Source: Acidobacteriota bacterium
Lineage (GTDB): Bacteria; Acidobacteriota; Terriglobia; UBA7540
DNA: 6,331 bases
Assembly (NCBI GenBank): GCA_021780055.1
Contig: JAJXZM010000235.1
Coordinates: forward strand, 1-6,331
Reading direction: 5' to 3'
Shown: positions 5,940 through 6,331 of the stretch, piece by piece
How the letters are laid out: the number at the start of each line of letters is the position of its first letter
Numbering within the stretch: position 1 is the first letter of the stretch
The notes under the pieces: model-generated
What the model saw: only the letters and a program-made list of their open reading frames with translations
What the model was told of the DNA's origin: nothing
Databases searched by the model: none
Position numbers and translations under genes: made by a program

Positions 5940-6331
5940 ATGAGCAAAGCCAAGCAAGTCACCGCCTGGGTCGACAGTTCCCCTGGACAAATTGCCCGCG
6001 TTGCCCGCGCACTGGCCAGAGCACGAATCAACATCACGGCCTTCACCTCTTACGGCAACGGCAGCGAAATCCCTGTCCGGCTTTTGGTCACCAATCCCGC
6101 CCGCGCCAGGAAGGTGCTACGCGATCTCGACCTGCGCGTAACCGAAGAAGACGTCCTCAGGCTCACATTGCCGGACAAGCCCGGCACGTTGGCGGAAATT
6201 GCGGAGCGCCTTGCAGAGGCGCACATCAACGTCGATTACAGTTACACGACAGTGGCAAAAGGGACAAAGAAATCCGACCTGGTTCTTGCCGTTTCTGATT
6301 TGGCCGGTGCCGCCAAAATCCTGAAAGGCTT
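5940..6331 (+). CDS. Tandem ACT-domain protein (3' end cut by window edge)
   Basis: The frame starts at ATG 5940 and stays open for 130 codons to the window end. AAAGGAA (5927-5933) ends six bases before the ATG, and an in-frame TGA at 5916-5918 excludes an earlier start. It contains two consecutive ACT domains. The first (about 5-66) has the motif DSSPGQIARVARALARARIN (12-31). The second (about 72-130) has PDKPGTLAEIAERLAEAHIN (78-97). Gly16 and Gly82 sit at the usual ligand-binding turn between the first strand and helix. No catalytic domain is attached. ACT domains bind amino acids or other small ligands and often regulate enzymes, so a small cytoplasmic ligand sensor is the likely role; the ligand is unknown. 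Stand-alone double-ACT proteins are usually about 140-145 residues, so only about ten residues should be missing. It is transcribed divergently from rbsK across 195 bases. Confidence 0.9.
   Translation, partial: MSKAKQVTAWVDSSPGQIARVARALARARINITAFTSYGNGSEIPVRLLVTNPARARKVLRDLDLRVTEEDVLRLTLPDKPGTLAEIAERLAEAHINVDYSYTTVAKGTKKSDLVLAVSDLAGAAKILKG

Noticed and set aside
1..6331. CRISPR arrays, insertion sequences, tRNA or rRNA genes
   Set aside because: No spaced direct repeats, transposase motifs, terminal inverted repeats or cloverleaf-like segments were seen; the gaps between genes are too short to hide most of these.

Overview
The window is an ordinary-looking bacterial chromosome segment. It is moderately GC-rich and densely coding, with Shine-Dalgarno-led genes. 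It carries six protein genes, two of them cut by the window edges. No RNA gene, mobile element, CRISPR array or long repeat is visible. The gene families suggest an uncultured soil-type bacterium, Acidobacteriota-like or from the Planctomycetota/Verrucomicrobiota neighbourhood. These families are a Gfo/Idh/MocA oxidoreductase next to a xylose-isomerase-like TIM barrel, an exported DUF4380-type mutarotase-like protein, and a stand-alone tandem-ACT protein. This placement is inference from gene content, not a phylogenetic result.

Bases 1-4782 (+ strand) form a probable sugar-utilisation operon of four co-directional genes with gaps of 46, 90 and 57 bases. The order is: the C-terminal part of a sugar phosphate isomerase/epimerase-like TIM barrel; a complete Gfo/Idh/MocA NAD(P)-dependent oxidoreductase; a complete xylulokinase (xylB); and a DUF4380-type protein with an N-terminal hydrophobic segment. 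Together they suggest uptake-side handling of a sugar or glycoside, then redox and isomerisation steps that give a ketose, then phosphorylation into the pentose phosphate pathway. No xylose isomerase (xylA), transporter or regulator lies in the window, so the substrate is open. A short imperfect hairpin lies directly in front of the xylB ribosome binding site.

Bases 4794-5744 (- strand) encode a ribokinase (rbsK) that converges on the DUF4380 gene with only 11 bases between stop codons. Its start is a TTG with a strong Shine-Dalgarno. Bases 5745-5939 are a divergent intergenic region. It holds a fair sigma-70-like promoter reading right, a weaker one reading left, and a perfect 5+1+5 palindrome near the predicted rightward transcription start. 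From 5940 to the window end runs a small tandem ACT-domain protein, open at the right edge and probably missing only its last few residues.

I found no clearly unprecedented system. The points most worth a second look are the unusual enzyme combination around xylB, the exported mutarotase-like protein with two plausible starts, and the divergent ACT/ribokinase control region.
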